Origin: Pseudomonas nitroreducens NBRC 12694
GTDB lineage: Bacteria; Pseudomonadota; Gammaproteobacteria; Pseudomonadales; Pseudomonadaceae
Assembly: GCF_002091755.1 (NCBI RefSeq)
Contig: NZ_BDAI01000002.1
Location: 62,001 to 126,000, forward strand
Length of the DNA stretch: 64,000 nucleotides
Direction of reading: 5' to 3'
The notes beneath the pieces are model-generated. The model did not search any database. It was not told the DNA's origin and saw only the letters and a list, made by a program, of their open reading frames with translations. A program made the position numbers and the translations under genes. Numbering within the stretch: the first letter of the stretch is position 1; every line of letters begins with the position of its first letter. Shown one piece after another: positions 51,838-60,496 of this stretch.

Positions 51838-52964
51838 ACGCGGGTTACCTCGATGTCCTTATAGCGCCCGTAGGCGTAGTGCGCGGCGCAGGCGCCCTCG
51901 TTGGAAACCATGCAGGAGCCGACAGGGTTCTCCGGGGTGCAGACCGTGCCGAACAGTCGGCAGTCGACAGGCTGTTTCTGCCCGCGCAGGATCGGCCCGC
52001 AGTCGCAGGCCTTGTGGTCCGGTACGGACTGGTAGTGCAGGGCGAAGCGCGCTTCGGCGTCGTGCCGGGCGAAGGCCGGGCGGATGCGCCGGGCGCTGGC
52101 GGGCATCTCGCCCAGGCCGCGCCATTCGAAGCATTCGCGCAGTTCGAAGACCTCCTCCATCAACGCTTGCATCGGCCGGCTGCCTTCGTCGCTGACGGCC
52201 CGGATGAATTCGTTCTGCACCTCGGCGCGGCCTTCGTTGACCTGCTGCACGAGCATGAGTATGGACTGCAGCACGTCCAGCGGTTCGAAGCCGGCGATCA
52301 CCACCGGCTTGCGGTAGCGCCGGGCGAACTCGCCATAGGCACCTGCGCCGATGACCACGCTGACGTGTGCCGGGCCGATGAAGCCGTCCAGCGCTACCGC
52401 CTGTTCGGCCGGTGCGTCGAGAATGTGGGCAATGGCGGGCGGGGTGAGGACGTGGCAGCAGAGCACGCTGAAATTGTCCACTGCGCGCCGCGCCGCTTCG
52501 CGAATCACCAGGGCGGTGGGTGGGGTGGTGGTCTCGAAGCCGACGGCGAAGAACACCACTTCGCGCTCAGGGTTGGCCTCGGCGATCTTCAGCGCGTCCT
52601 GGGGCGAGTAGATCATGCGGATGTCCGCGCCCCGGGCCTTGGCGCGCAGCAGCGAGAGTCCATCGGAGGCTGGCACGCGCATCGTGTCGCCGTAGCTGCA
52701 GAGGATCACCTGCCGCTCCATGGCCAGGCGGATGGCCAGATCGATTCGCCCGATCGGCAACACACAGACCGGGCAGCCGGGCCCGTGGATCAGGCGTACG
52801 TTGGTTGGCAGCAGGTCGCTCACGCCATAGCGGGAGATAGCATGGGTATGGCCGCCACAGAATTCCATGAAGCGGTATTCCCGTTCCGGCTGTGCGACTG
52901 TGCGGATGCGTTGGGCGATCTGCCGGGCGAGTTCGCCGTCGCGGTATTCATCGATGTATTTCAT
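51834..52964 (-). CDS. hypD: Hydrogenase maturation protein HypD
   Basis: Iron-sulfur protein of 376 residues that with HypC assembles the Fe(CN)2CO unit. Conserved motifs: CGGHTH (Cys36), GPGCPVC (Cys64, Cys67) and the C-terminal [4Fe-4S] site CDCGPILRGQ with CRLFGTVCTP and GSCMVSNEGAC. Full length for the family. Overlaps hypE and hypC by 4 bases each, so the whole maturation block is translationally coupled. Confidence 0.96.
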   Translation of the reverse strand: MKYIDEYRDGELARQIAQRIRTVAQPEREYRFMEFCGGHTHAISRYGVSDLLPTNVRLIHGPGCPVCVLPIGRIDLAIRLAMERQVILCSYGDTMRVPASDGLSLLRAKARGADIRMIYSPQDALKIAEANPEREVVFFAVGFETTTPPTALVIREAARRAVDNFSVLCCHVLTPPAIAHILDAPAEQAVALDGFIGPAHVSVVIGAGAYGEFARRYRKPVVIAGFEPLDVLQSILMLVQQVNEGRAEVQNEFIRAVSDEGSRPMQALMEEVFELRECFEWRGLGEMPASARRIRPAFARHDAEARFALHYQSVPDHKACDCGPILRGQKQPVDCRLFGTVCTPENPVGSCMVSNEGACAAHYAYGRYKDIEVTRV

Positions 52965-53194
52965 GGCTCCAGCCCCTGGGACTGGCCCAGCTCATTGAAC
53001 ATCTCCAGGGTGCGCTGCGCTTCTTCCGGGTCGATCAGCCCGAGGGCATAGCCCACGTGGACGATCACGTAGTCACCCAGCTGCGCGCCATTGACCAGCG
53101 CCAGGGAGATTTCCTTGCGGATGCCGCCGAGATCGACCAGCGCCTGGTCGTTATCGCGCAGTTCGACCACGCGGGCGGGAATGGCTAGACACAT
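52961..53194 (-). CDS. hypC: Hydrogenase maturation chaperone HypC
   Basis: Small chaperone of 77 residues starting MCLAIPARV; Cys2 carries the iron centre and later binds the large-subunit precursor. The DYVIVHVGYALG segment is the family core. A second HypC-like protein (HoxL) is coded upstream in the same operon, as in Ralstonia MBH clusters. Overlaps the hypF end by 10 bases. Confidence 0.95.
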   Translation of the reverse strand: MCLAIPARVVELRDNDQALVDLGGIRKEISLALVNGAQLGDYVIVHVGYALGLIDPEEAQRTLEMFNELGQSQGLEP

Positions 53195-54357
53195 GGGGCA
53201 ATATCCTCCAGCGGCAGCGCCGCCTCACAGGCCGGGGCGGCCCACTGCGCGGCGACCCAGGCCTGCCCCAGGGCCAGGCCGGCATCGCCGCAGGAAACGG
53301 TTTGCGTGCCGAATACACACCGCCCCTGAAGTGACAGAAGATCGCTCAATTGCGCGCTGAGCAGGCGATTGGCAAAACAGCCGCCGCCCAACAGCACCGA
53401 GAGTTCCGTGGGCTGCTGTGCCACCCAGTCGGCCAGGGCGGCGGCGAGGGTCAGGTGGAACAGGGCGGCGCCTTCATGGGCGCGACCCTGGTCGGCCAGC
53501 TCGAACAGTCGGGCCAGCAGCGGCAGGAGATCCAGGCGCCCGTCGTGGCGCACTTGCCAGAGTCCGGCGACGTCCGGGGCCGGATGCTGACTCAGATAGT
53601 CGGTTGCGCAGCGTTCGAGGGCGATCGCTGCTTCGGCTTCGAAGGCCTGGCGCACACTCAGCCCGAGAATACCGGCGGCGGCATCGAACCAGCGTCCGGC
53701 GCCGCTGCTGGTCGGGCAGTTGAGCTGACGTTCGAGCATCCGGGCCACGGTGGCGGCAGGCTGGGCGCCGACCAGTGGGGCCAGGCGCGGGCCGATCTCT
53801 TCGCTGCGTCTGAGCAGATGCAGCGCCGCAGCCACCAGCCGCCATGGCTCGCGAGCGGCGATATCGCCACCGGGGAGGGGCAGCGGCAGTAATGCTCCGA
53901 GGCGACGCCAGGCGCCGTGGTCGACCCACAGCAGCTCGCCGCCCCAGGCGTTGCCGTCAGTGCCCAGGCCCACGCCATCCAGTGCCAGTCCGAGGGCCGG
54001 CCCCTGCAGACCGTGTTCGGCCTGAAGGGCGGCGATGTGTGCATGATGATGCTGCACGCCCAGCGCCGGGACGCCCAGGCGAGCTGCTACATCGAACGCC
54101 AACCGGGTGCTGTGGAAGTCCGGGTGCAGGTCATGGGCGATGGCGCGCGGGCGGGTTTCGGCATGGCCGAGCAAGCGCTCCAGCGAGTCTTCCAGCGCCA
54201 GGCAGTTGTCCGGTTCACCGAGGTCACCGTGCACCGGGGACCAGATGACCTGATCGCCCTGCAGCAGACAGGCGCTGTTCTTCAGCCATGCGCCGCAGGC
54301 CAGAACCGGCGGCCAGGTCGCAGCGCCGGGCAGGCTCTGGATTCTCAGCTCAGTCAT
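53185..54357 (-). CDS. hypF: Short-form HypF (C-terminal carbamoyltransferase domain only)
   Basis: Protein of 390 residues, about half the usual 750-residue HypF. It has only the Kae1-like C-terminal domain: metal-binding HHHAH (103-107), LGLALDGVGLGTDGNAWGGEL, and GGGCFANRLL with TVSCGDAGLALGQAW at the end. The acylphosphatase, zinc-finger and YrdC-like domains are absent, and the neighbouring gene (hypB) is intact, so this is a designed or inherited short form and not a broken end. Cupriavidus necator MBH operons contain a similar short HypF1 at this position. ATG 54357 overlaps hypB by 8 bases. Carbamoyl activation must come from elsewhere or from a full HypF. Confidence 0.88.
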   Translation of the reverse strand: MTELRIQSLPGAATWPPVLACGAWLKNSACLLQGDQVIWSPVHGDLGEPDNCLALEDSLERLLGHAETRPRAIAHDLHPDFHSTRLAFDVAARLGVPALGVQHHHAHIAALQAEHGLQGPALGLALDGVGLGTDGNAWGGELLWVDHGAWRRLGALLPLPLPGGDIAAREPWRLVAAALHLLRRSEEIGPRLAPLVGAQPAATVARMLERQLNCPTSSGAGRWFDAAAGILGLSVRQAFEAEAAIALERCATDYLSQHPAPDVAGLWQVRHDGRLDLLPLLARLFELADQGRAHEGAALFHLTLAAALADWVAQQPTELSVLLGGGCFANRLLSAQLSDLLSLQGRCVFGTQTVSCGDAGLALGQAWVAAQWAAPACEAALPLEDIAPCV

Positions 54358-55339
54358 GGCGGGCCTTGAGCTGAGCGAGCTCCGCTTCCAGGGCGGCAAT
54401 GCGCGCGGACCGGGCCTCGGCGCGCAGTGTCCGGTCGCCGAGCAGCCAGTCCAGCCAGGCCTGCATGCCGCTGCCATTCCGGGCGCTGAGCTGGATCACG
54501 CGCAAGCCGGGGTTGACCCGCTGGGCATACTCCAGGCAGCGCTGCACGTCGAAGTCCAGATGCGGCAGCAGGTCGGTCTTGGTCAACAGCATCAACCCCG
54601 CCGCCGCGAACATGTCGGGGTACTTCAGCGGTTTGTCCTCACCCTCGGTCACCGAAAGAATCGCCACCTTGGCCGCTTCACCCAGATCCCACAGGGCAGG
54701 GCAGACCAGGTTGCCGACGTTCTCGATGAACAGAATGCCGGCCGGGGCGTGGGGCTTGACCGGGCGCAGTGCGCCGGCGCCCAGCCCGGCGGCGGGCGCC
54801 TGCAACGGCATGGCATGGGCGTGTCCATGATGGGCGTGCACTGCGTCGTGCAGCGGCAGGCGCGCGTAGGCGTCGGCGACCATCCGCGCATCGAGATGGC
54901 AGCCCTTGCCGGTGTTGACCTGGATCGCCGCGACGCCGGTGGCGCGAATGCGCTCGGCATCATTGCTGGTCTGCTGGTCGCCTTCGATCACCGACAGCGG
55001 CAGGTGCGGGTGCTGTGCACGCAAGGCTTCGAGGGTGGCGCAGAGCAGGGTCGTCTTGCCCGAGCCGGGGCTGGACACCAGGTTCAGGGCGAGCACCTGG
55101 TGGCTTTCGAAGCCCTGGCGATTGCGTCTGGCATGGCGGTCGTTCTCGCCGAGGACATCCTGCTCGATCTGGATGGTGCGCGACTGGCTGACGCCGGGCA
55201 GGGACACCCCGGCGGTGCCCAGGCCGTAGTGCAGGTCGCCACCTGCATCCATCACATCGGTACTGGGTGCAGAGTCTGGTGCGGGATGCGAGTGACTGTC
55301 ATGGGAGTGGCCGCTGGAGCAGCCGCAGACGACGCACAT
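54350..55339 (-). CDS. hypB: Hydrogenase nickel incorporation GTPase HypB
   Basis: GTPase of 329 residues that inserts nickel with HypA. Nickel-binding N-terminus MCVVCGCSS (Cys2, 5, 7) is followed by a His-rich stretch; the P-loop is SSPGSGKTT (about 89-97); the G-domain metal site appears in KGCHLDARM and ENVGNLVCPA. A second His cluster (HAHHGHAHAM) interrupts the G domain and may store nickel. The C-terminal tail is a charged helix. Starts 21 bases after hypA with AGGAGG. Confidence 0.95.
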   Translation of the reverse strand: MCVVCGCSSGHSHDSHSHPAPDSAPSTDVMDAGGDLHYGLGTAGVSLPGVSQSRTIQIEQDVLGENDRHARRNRQGFESHQVLALNLVSSPGSGKTTLLCATLEALRAQHPHLPLSVIEGDQQTSNDAERIRATGVAAIQVNTGKGCHLDARMVADAYARLPLHDAVHAHHGHAHAMPLQAPAAGLGAGALRPVKPHAPAGILFIENVGNLVCPALWDLGEAAKVAILSVTEGEDKPLKYPDMFAAAGLMLLTKTDLLPHLDFDVQRCLEYAQRVNPGLRVIQLSARNGSGMQAWLDWLLGDRTLRAEARSARIAALEAELAQLKARHD

Positions 55340-55360
55340 GGCGTTCCTCCTGTCGCGGGA

Positions 55361-55708
55361 TCAGTGGTCCTCGACCTGCAGGTCGAGGATTCGCAATTGG
55401 GTGCCGGCATTGGGTTGCAGCCAGAAGCCGCCACACTGCGGGCAGGGAGCACCGCGCTGGACCAGCGGTACGTTGGTGGCGCAGTCCAGACACCAGGCCT
55501 GGCCGTCGGGCTGTTCGATCTCGATCTGTGCGCCTTCGAGCAGGCTGCCGGGAGCGATGGCCTCAAGGGCGAAGCGCAGTGACTCGACCTCGACTCCGGC
55601 CAATTTGCCGGCCTCCAGGCGCAGGCGGCTGACGCGCCGGAACGGGTCCTTGCGCGCGGCGTCGTCAACGGCGGCGAGAATGCCCCCGGCCAGACTGACC
55701 TCATGCAT
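55361..55708 (-). CDS. hypA: Hydrogenase nickel chaperone HypA
   Basis: Protein of 115 residues. The nickel-binding N-terminus is MHEVSL (His2, Glu3) and the structural zinc site is Cys73, Cys76, Cys89 and Cys92 (CLDC and CPQC). Start 55708 is fixed by the invariant MHE; longer frames extend into hoxV. Overlaps hoxV by 8 bases. Confidence 0.95.
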   Translation of the reverse strand: MHEVSLAGGILAAVDDAARKDPFRRVSRLRLEAGKLAGVEVESLRFALEAIAPGSLLEGAQIEIEQPDGQAWCLDCATNVPLVQRGAPCPQCGGFWLQPNAGTQLRILDLQVEDH

Positions 55709-56771
55709 CGTGCAACGCTCCTGCGGTATTGACTGGGGTGAGCACGGGACTTTCCAGTCGGTAGGGAAGGCAAGGATCGAATACCGCCAGCAACAGTTCC
55801 GCCTGGCGTGCTGCCATGGCATCGTCGGGCAGGGTCTCAAGCGCCCGCGCCAGCGTTCCACGAGGATGCAGGTTCCACTCGGTAGGTGCCAGTATCCGGT
55901 AGTCACAGATTTTCCAGCCGCCGGGGGCGGGTTCGAGGCGTACCCGGTGCAGCAGCAGGCCACGGGCGGTTTCGCTCCAGGCCAGCGCCTGACTTTCGCC
56001 CAGAGCCAGTGCGCCCATCTCCAGCGGTGCGGCAGGCGCCTGACTCAGTTCGACGAGGTCGGCCAGGCGTGCGCCCAGGCGCAGCCAGGCGGTGTCGTAG
56101 CGCTCCGGGCGGGTTTCCCGTCCGCGCGTCCAGGCGCCGGTCTCGCGTGGTTCGCCGCACAGTTCGGGACGGCGCAGGAAATCCTCTTCACCGCCCAGGC
56201 TTCGGCCGATTTCCAGCAGGCTGGCCGGGGTGGTCGGCAGTGCCTGGGCCGATAGCACAAGCGCCTCAGCACGCCGACGGCAGTCGTGCAGCAGGCGGGC
56301 CAGAGGATGATGGCTATGGAGGCTCCACTCCAGCAGAGCCTTGCGTGGGTCGGTGTGCCAACGTTGCAGCCAGTCCTGGGCTGAGCCATCGAACCAGCTG
56401 TCGAGGTTCTGAGCCGGCCGGGGCGAGAGCAGCTTCACGCCGGATTGCGGGCCTGCCAGAAGACGCGGCCAATCCAGCAGGATATGCCGCAGGTGTTCGC
56501 GGATGTTTTCCTCGCGAAGGCGCTGTCGAGCCTGATCATCAGGCTCGCCGCTGCCCTGTATCGCGGCTTGCAGCGCCAGTTCGGCAGTCAGCCGATGGGC
56601 CTGGCCGCAGAGGCTGTAGATCAGCGGAAGATGACGCACTGCCGCTTCCGCCGGCTGCCCGCGCAGCAAGCGTCCGGCCAGTGGCGGGCGACCACCGAGC
56701 AGTGCCGGCTGCTGCGCCGGGCGCACGCGTAGCGAACCGGCCAGACGCGAAAGGCCTTCGCCAACACTCAT
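55701..56771 (-). CDS. hoxV: Hydrogenase maturation protein HoxV/HupK
   Basis: Protein of 356 residues of the HupK/HoxV family, a degenerate relative of the NiFe large subunit. It retains vestiges of the two cysteine loops: LCGQAH (Cys55) in place of CGxCxxxH and FDPCLPY (Cys334) in place of DPCxxC, one cysteine each. In Ralstonia HoxV acts as a scaffold that holds the iron centre before delivery to the large subunit. Overlaps hoxT by 4 bases and hypA by 8. Confidence 0.9.
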   Translation of the reverse strand: MSVGEGLSRLAGSLRVRPAQQPALLGGRPPLAGRLLRGQPAEAAVRHLPLIYSLCGQAHRLTAELALQAAIQGSGEPDDQARQRLREENIREHLRHILLDWPRLLAGPQSGVKLLSPRPAQNLDSWFDGSAQDWLQRWHTDPRKALLEWSLHSHHPLARLLHDCRRRAEALVLSAQALPTTPASLLEIGRSLGGEEDFLRRPELCGEPRETGAWTRGRETRPERYDTAWLRLGARLADLVELSQAPAAPLEMGALALGESQALAWSETARGLLLHRVRLEPAPGGWKICDYRILAPTEWNLHPRGTLARALETLPDDAMAARQAELLLAVFDPCLPYRLESPVLTPVNTAGALHDA

Positions 56772-57244
56772 TGACGGGCTCCTGCCAGGCGGAAGAACAA
56801 GCCACGGCGGCTCGGGTTGGCCGGCTGTTCAACGGGCGGACGGCGTAGAGCGGCCAATATCTGGTGAGCCATATCCCGAGCGCTTTGTGGGTCGCGGAAC
56901 TCGAACATGGGCGAGAACAGCGAGCAGCTCCGGTAATGGCCGATTCGTTCATCGACGCTGCCGATGAAGCTCAAGCGTTCGCCACCCAGTGCATACTCGC
57001 AGGTGATGCCTTCGGCGGGTGAGTTCCGGGTGTCGTCGGGTAACCAGACCAGGTTCATGCACCAGGGCGTGATGAGGATGCCGAGCAATCCACTGTTGGA
57101 TTCCGGGCCCAGGCGCTGAGGGGCAAAATCGATTGCCTCGACTCCCAGTGCCGGGTTGAGTAACGGCAGGCCGCGCATGCGCGTGTCGGCAATCTCGCGA
57201 AAGCGCTGCGCCAGGGCTTCGGCGCGGGCGAGCGGGTCAGTCAT
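56768..57244 (-). CDS. hoxT: Hydrogenase accessory protein HoxT/HupJ
   Basis: Protein of 158 residues of the HupJ/HoxT family, with GLLGILITPWCMNLVWLP and SVDERIGHYRSCSLFSPMFEF as conserved blocks. In MBH systems HoxT with HoxR is needed for full activity at high oxygen. ATG 57244 is used; an adjacent TTG one codon earlier is possible. Overlaps hoxR by 8 bases. Confidence 0.88.
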   Translation of the reverse strand: MTDPLARAEALAQRFREIADTRMRGLPLLNPALGVEAIDFAPQRLGPESNSGLLGILITPWCMNLVWLPDDTRNSPAEGITCEYALGGERLSFIGSVDERIGHYRSCSLFSPMFEFRDPQSARDMAHQILAALRRPPVEQPANPSRRGLFFRLAGARQ

Positions 57245-57461
57245 CAATCACCATGAACTGCTCGGCCTCGCCATCGCAATTGGGGCAGCGCCAGTGTGCG
57301 GGCAACTGCGCGAACGGCGTCCCCGGCGCGATCTGCCATACCGGATCGCCCTGGGACGGATCGTAGACCCACCAGCAGATCTTGCATTCCAGGCGTGCAT
57401 CGTCCGGTAGCCGATTGCGGTCGCCCAGGTAGCTGCCTTCGAAACCTGCACGCTCGCTCAT
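57237..57461 (-). CDS. hoxR: Rubredoxin-like protein HoxR/HupI
   Basis: Rubredoxin of 74 residues: CKIC (Cys26, Cys29) and CPNC (Cys59, Cys62) bind one iron, with WWVYDPSQGDP and the APGTPFAQLP loop between them as in other rubredoxins. It has a 20-residue N-terminal extension typical of hydrogenase-linked forms. It supports maturation or protection of the hydrogenase under oxygen. Overlaps hoxQ by 4 bases. Confidence 0.94.
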   Translation of the reverse strand: MSERAGFEGSYLGDRNRLPDDARLECKICWWVYDPSQGDPVWQIAPGTPFAQLPAHWRCPNCDGEAEQFMVIDD

Positions 57462-58339
57462 TGGTCGGCCCCGGCAAGCTCACTTTCGAACCATTGGATG
57501 ACGTCTTCGAAACGTTCCAGCGAGTCGGCGATGTCTTCTGGCGCGGCGAGTACCACTTCGGGCAGGTCGGTGACTTCGATGGTGTCGAGGATCAGCGCGT
57601 CCTGGGAGTTGAAGTAACGCACCCGCCAGCAGTTGGGCGCGCGGGTGTTGCTGATGCGGCAGTTGCCGTAGCCGCGCGCCAGGATCAGCACGGTGCCTTC
57701 ACCCAGGCGCTGGTCGAGAAAGGGCACATCCTGTTCGGAGAGCGGTAGCAGGCTGAGGTTGATGACATGAGCCGCGCTCCCGGGGCGCCAGTTGAGGGTG
57801 CGATCCTGCAGTTCGGTGAGGAGCGCCGGGGCGTTCATCACGCCTCCCGGCAGCGGTAGCACTGGTACGAACACCTCGGTCGAGACGTCGAGCTTCGTGG
57901 TGCGTCGCAGCAATGCCGGGGCCGCGTCCACGTCGATGTAATCATGCCCGGCACCGAACACACGCCAGACACCGGCGAAAATCGATTCCTGGATGCGTAC
58001 ACCGTCGGCGCCGCCGATTCGCGCGCTGACTTCGCCTTCGCCGAGCAGTTGGTCGAGCAGGACTCGATCAGCCTCGCTATAGGTATGCAGGTCGAGGCTC
58101 GGCGGCGCATCGCCGGCGCGCCGGCTGCGCAGCATGTGGAGGATTTCGCCCAACGCCTGGCGTGCGCCCGGCGTGGCGTCCAGCGCCTCAGGCTCGGGAA
58201 GCCTTGGCGAAGCGTGGGTGTACATGCCCTGCGGCATGCTGATGTATTCCAGCGTGGCGTCGTCCTCGGGTTGTGAGCCGGGGCCGATGTCCATCAGTGG
58301 GATGTACTGGAGCGGGTCCATGGGACGGGCGCCGTTCAC
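57458..58339 (-). CDS. hoxQ: Hydrogenase expression protein HoxQ/HupH (HyaF-like)
   Basis: Protein of 293 residues of the HyaF/HupH family, with LLGEGEVSARIGGADGVRIQESIFAGVWRV and the late VLILARGYGNCRISNTR...WRVRYFNSQ block. HoxQ with HoxO binds the small-subunit precursor through its Tat signal and helps build or guard its iron-sulfur clusters. Overlaps hoxO and hoxR by 4 bases each. Confidence 0.92.
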   Translation of the reverse strand: MNGARPMDPLQYIPLMDIGPGSQPEDDATLEYISMPQGMYTHASPRLPEPEALDATPGARQALGEILHMLRSRRAGDAPPSLDLHTYSEADRVLLDQLLGEGEVSARIGGADGVRIQESIFAGVWRVFGAGHDYIDVDAAPALLRRTTKLDVSTEVFVPVLPLPGGVMNAPALLTELQDRTLNWRPGSAAHVINLSLLPLSEQDVPFLDQRLGEGTVLILARGYGNCRISNTRAPNCWRVRYFNSQDALILDTIEVTDLPEVVLAAPEDIADSLERFEDVIQWFESELAGADQ

Positions 58340-58818
58340 TGGCAGCCTCCTGGCACGGGTTGTACGGCTTCGCTGCGCAACGGGATCAGCGCGTTACCCT
58401 GCTGCAGGGCGTCCTCGGCCAGGCGCAGGTAGGCATCCCAGTCGCGCATGCCGTCGATCTGGGTGACGTAGCCACCATCGCGGAGCCAGATGATGCTCGG
58501 CCAGCGGCGCAGGGCGAAACGCTCGGCCAGGGCTGCTTCGTCCGCGCGGCGCCCAACGCCCAGGCGCGGGTGGCAATCGTGGCGGGCAGCGAGCGTCCTG
58601 CACAGCTCGGGCAGTATCACCGCCACGTCGAGGCCTTCGGGATGGCGCACCGGGTCGCCGCAGAGGAGCAGCAAGGCTTCGCCGGACTGGGCGAGCCAGG
58701 CATCGAGGTTATCCAGGCCCACCCAACTGGCGGCGAATTGCTCGACCAGGCGGGTGATCAGCGGCGGTACGTCGGGGGTGGCAGGCAGGGGCGCCAGGAA
58801 GGCGGCGGACTCGCTCAT
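58336..58818 (-). CDS. hoxO: Thioredoxin-fold Tat-proofreading chaperone HoxO/HupG (HyaE-like)
   Basis: Protein of 160 residues with a thioredoxin-like fold lacking the CxxC site: LLLLCGDPVRHPEGLDVAVILPEL precedes RFALRRWPSIIWLRDGGYV. HyaE/HoxO proteins bind the twin-arginine signal of the small subunit before export. Overlaps hoxL by 4 bases and hoxQ by 4. Confidence 0.9.
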   Translation of the reverse strand: MSESAAFLAPLPATPDVPPLITRLVEQFAASWVGLDNLDAWLAQSGEALLLLCGDPVRHPEGLDVAVILPELCRTLAARHDCHPRLGVGRRADEAALAERFALRRWPSIIWLRDGGYVTQIDGMRDWDAYLRLAEDALQQGNALIPLRSEAVQPVPGGCQ

Positions 58819-59141
58819 AGGGGCTCCTTGGAAAGTGGTTGGCCTAGCAGGCTGGCGAGGTGCTCGGCGCTCATGGCCGAGGGCAGGGCGAAGGCGGGCT
58901 GGCTATCGGCGGGTTCGCCGTGCAGCGCGGCGTCGAGCAGGGTGAGGGTGGCGTGGATTTCCGCTGCGCGTTCAGGCGCCAAGCGCTCGCGAGCCGCATC
59001 GATGAATACCAGCAGCCAATCGCCGATGGCGCACTCGTCCACCAGAACGGTGTCGATCCAGCGTTGCTGGCCCTGGCGGTCGCTGCACAGCGCTGCGCCG
59101 GGGCGGACGGCGAGGACGTTCATGGGAAGGCCGATGCACAT
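58815..59141 (-). CDS. hoxL: HypC-like chaperone HoxL
   Basis: Protein of 108 residues starting MCIGLPMNV with the HypC-type Cys2 and the IGDWLLVFIDAARERL segment. HoxL is the dedicated second HypC-family chaperone of MBH operons, passing the iron centre to the large subunit. Start 59141 is fixed by the MC start; a 16-residue longer frame runs into hoxM. One base separates it from the hoxM stop. Confidence 0.92.
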   Translation of the reverse strand: MCIGLPMNVLAVRPGAALCSDRQGQQRWIDTVLVDECAIGDWLLVFIDAARERLAPERAAEIHATLTLLDAALHGEPADSQPAFALPSAMSAEHLASLLGQPLSKEPL

Positions 59142-59142
59142 G

Positions 59143-59775
59143 TCAGCTGCGCCGCCCGAGGATGCGTTCGTCGCCGACGCGGCAGGCATCCTGCTCGCTG
59201 GGGCGCTCGCTTTCGTAGCGCTGCAGGTCCAGGTTCAGCATCGTCACGGCTTCCTCTTCAGGCAGCGGCGCGGTCCGTGTACGCGGCGCGCCTCCCCAGT
59301 CCTCGAGTACCTGCCGGGCGGCGTCGATGGCCAACTCCAGTGCGGCCTTTACGGGTGGGCGCAGGCTGCCGCCGTAGTCGTCCATGCGCTCGGGCTGGCA
59401 ACCCATCAACAGAACCCGCTGAGGGTAGTGGCCGGTGAGCTGGGCCAGCATCAGCACTTCCTGGAAGCCCGTCTGGTGCAGGCTGAGCTTCTTCACGCCG
59501 AGAAAGCGCGGCACCTCGTCATCCGCGACGAACTTGAGGGTGCCGGGCGCCATGTTGTAATCCACCGCGTCGAAGATCAGCAGGTAGTCGGCCTGCTGCA
59601 CATGCTGGATCAGGTACAAGCCCTGGGTGCCGCCATCGATCAGGGTAACGTTGCCGGCGAACTCGTAACGTTGCTGCAGTGCCTCGACGCAGCGCACGCC
59701 AAAACCTTCGTCGGCCCAAAGCAGGTTGCCGATGCCGAGCACGGTGATGCGCGGCGAGGGGGAGGTCGGGTTCAT
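59143..59775 (-). CDS. hoxM: Hydrogenase large-subunit maturation endopeptidase HoxM
   Basis: Protease of 210 residues of the HyaD/HybD family that removes the C-terminal peptide of the large subunit after nickel insertion. It opens with GIGNLLWADEGFGV; the nickel-sensing ligands are Glu23, Asp69 (DAVDY) and His100 (LSLHQTGF), each exactly seven positions after those of E. coli HybD. Overlaps hoxZ by 4 bases. Confidence 0.95.
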   Translation of the reverse strand: MNPTSPSPRITVLGIGNLLWADEGFGVRCVEALQQRYEFAGNVTLIDGGTQGLYLIQHVQQADYLLIFDAVDYNMAPGTLKFVADDEVPRFLGVKKLSLHQTGFQEVLMLAQLTGHYPQRVLLMGCQPERMDDYGGSLRPPVKAALELAIDAARQVLEDWGGAPRTRTAPLPEEEAVTMLNLDLQRYESERPSEQDACRVGDERILGRRS

Positions 59776-60437
59776 TTCTTCAGGCTCTTGTAGCCGGTGA
59801 TGATGCTGCCGATCAGGTTCAGGCGGCCGTAGATTTCCTCACGCACGGCGGCATACACATGCGCCATGATGAAGATGACCATCAGCCACAGGCCCAGGTG
59901 GTGGAGGGTACGCACATTGTTCGACCCTCCCAGCAGCGGCATTACCCAGCCGAACAGGCGCTCCTGCCAGGAGCCCATCTGCGCGCCCTCGCCATACAGG
60001 GCGAAACCACTCACCAGCATGAACAGCGAGGTGAGCAGGAAGACGAACACCATGGCGAATCGGGACAGCGGGTTGTGGCCGAACATCGGTTTCGGTACCG
60101 GTCCCATCGCCAGGTAATAGCGCAGCCAGACACCGAAGCTGAGCCAGTAGGCCTTGCTGGTGAGGGGAACCCAGAACAGCTCGCGGGCATGCTGATTGCC
60201 GACCAGAGCCCAGTAGGCGCGGCCGACGATGCCAATGGCGAACAAGTAGGCCGCGGCGAAATGGGCGAAGCGGATATAGCCCATCAGGAAGTCGGCACTG
60301 GCTTCGCCCGGTTGGGTGGGTAGCGGCGAACCGATGAAATAACCACTCACCGCCAGCACCAGGATGCAACTGGCGTTGATCCAGTGCCATAGGCGCACGG
60401 GTGCCTCGTAGACGTATTCGCTGTGATGCTCGGACAT
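59772..60437 (-). CDS. hoxZ: Cytochrome b subunit HoxZ of the membrane-bound hydrogenase
   Basis: Integral protein of 221 residues with four helices and candidate haem-ligand histidines His18 (RLWHWI), His59 (RFAHF), His179/180 (LHHLG) and His193 (AHVYAA). It anchors the HoxKG dimer on the periplasmic side and passes electrons from H2 to quinone. Starts 59 bases after the large-subunit stop. Confidence 0.95.
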   Translation of the reverse strand: MSEHHSEYVYEAPVRLWHWINASCILVLAVSGYFIGSPLPTQPGEASADFLMGYIRFAHFAAAYLFAIGIVGRAYWALVGNQHARELFWVPLTSKAYWLSFGVWLRYYLAMGPVPKPMFGHNPLSRFAMVFVFLLTSLFMLVSGFALYGEGAQMGSWQERLFGWVMPLLGGSNNVRTLHHLGLWLMVIFIMAHVYAAVREEIYGRLNLIGSIITGYKSLKK

Positions 60438-60496
60438 GTCGTCACCTCAAGTGCGCCGGGAGCGCGGTGGCGCCCGGCGTCTGGCTGCTGGGTGGC

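Noticed and set aside
53185..54477. HypF as a recent truncation or frameshift pseudogene
   Set aside because: The start has normal operon overlap with an intact hypB, the domain is complete, and short HypF proteins are known at this place in Cupriavidus MBH operons.
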